From Halalkalibacterium ligniniphilum (GTDB lineage: Bacteria; Bacillota; Bacilli; Bacillales; Bacillaceae_D), in assembly GCF_000334155.1 (NCBI RefSeq), contig NZ_ANNK01000095.1, forward strand, positions 1 through 41,594: a DNA stretch of 41,594 bases. Direction: 5' to 3'. The position numbers were made by a program, and so were the translations under genes. Every line of letters starts with the position of its first letter. Positions within the stretch are counted from its first letter, which is position 1. Positions 41,456 through 41,594 of this stretch are shown in pieces. Under the pieces are notes generated by a model. That model ran no database searches and was not told where the DNA came from. It worked only from the letters and a program-made list of their open reading frames with translations.

Positions 41456-41594
41456 TTTGAACCTCCAAACTTTTCAGGCTTTCGATGGTCACTCATGATC
41501 GCCTTAGGCAAGAAAGAGAGTCACAAACTTGATACAAACTATATAACAAGGGTCGAGCTTTTATGGTAAGATTAAATGATGGATTTTAACCAAT
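41456..41594. other. Divergent upstream region of yppC
   Basis: Contains the yppC ribosome site and presumably the promoter of a plus-strand gene beyond the edge (recU by synteny with B. subtilis). An extended -10-like TGGTAAGAT is near 41564-41572. No coding sequence can be supported. Confidence 0.35.

Noticed and set aside
1-41594. Prophage, defence island, biosynthetic cluster, tRNA or rRNA genes
   Set aside because: All confident genes are chromosomal housekeeping, stress or sporulation genes; I saw no integrase, transposase, phage structural, nuclease-defence or NRPS/PKS motifs, and no tRNA or rRNA sequence.

Overview
The window is an ordinary chromosomal segment of a spore-forming, low-GC Bacillaceae species, possibly a halophilic or alkaliphilic relative of Bacillus; the genus cannot be fixed from this sequence. 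The assignment rests on a SspM-type spore protein, KapB (sporulation kinase accessory), a RacA-like anchoring protein, bacilliredoxin BrxA, YppE, YppC, YpjP, YdbS/YdbT and CvfC, and on strong GGAGG ribosome sites with ATG, GTG and TTG starts. I see no phage, insertion sequence with a transposase, CRISPR array, rRNA or tRNA. The accessory material is short intergenic repeats and two decaying genes.

Layout. 1-3.2 kb: the 3' part of dapA, then an EamA exporter and a large unassigned permease on the minus strand. 3.2-4.3 kb: copies of a ~140 bp dispersed repeat, a small ORF and a frameshifted gene remnant. 4.2-9.3 kb: an MBL-fold hydrolase, a DUF523 protein and an RND exporter. 9.3-14.1 kb: a ~145 bp element with inverted ends, pirin, an unknown acidic protein, a soluble PAS chemoreceptor, a CoA-disulfide-reductase/NADH-oxidase pseudogene, and a kapB operon with two small membrane proteins. 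14.3-21.2 kb: a secreted YpjP-like protein and the glutamate synthase operon, with a promoter and a consensus catabolite-responsive element. 21.7-27.2 kb: a TANGO2/NRDE protein, a telA-xpaC-like pair behind an excellent sigma-W type promoter, a second MBL hydrolase and a DUF2777-like protein.

27.2-32.8 kb holds a small sigma-1.1-like protein with ydbS and ydbT, then cvfC and a thiol-redox group (TlpA-like CPDS protein, BrxA, CGTC thioredoxin). 32.8-37.3 kb holds a YtzC-like protein, ribonuclease Z, a DJ-1/PfpI protein, cheV and ilvA. 37.5-41.6 kb holds a small secreted or membrane protein, a two-domain rhodanese, yppE, a racA-like gene, sspM (too short for routine ORF calling, likely sigma-G driven) and yppC.

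Themes: amino-acid and nitrogen metabolism (dapA, gltBD, ilvA); thiol-redox repair (bacillithiol pathway); envelope and antimicrobial stress (telA pair, ydbST, RND pump, EamA); sporulation (kapB, racA-like, sspM). I found no convincing large undescribed system. The best leads are the two repeat families, the telA-pair promoter, the dyad beside the RND-pump promoter, the kapB operon partners and the redox cluster with a one-cysteine TlpA protein.
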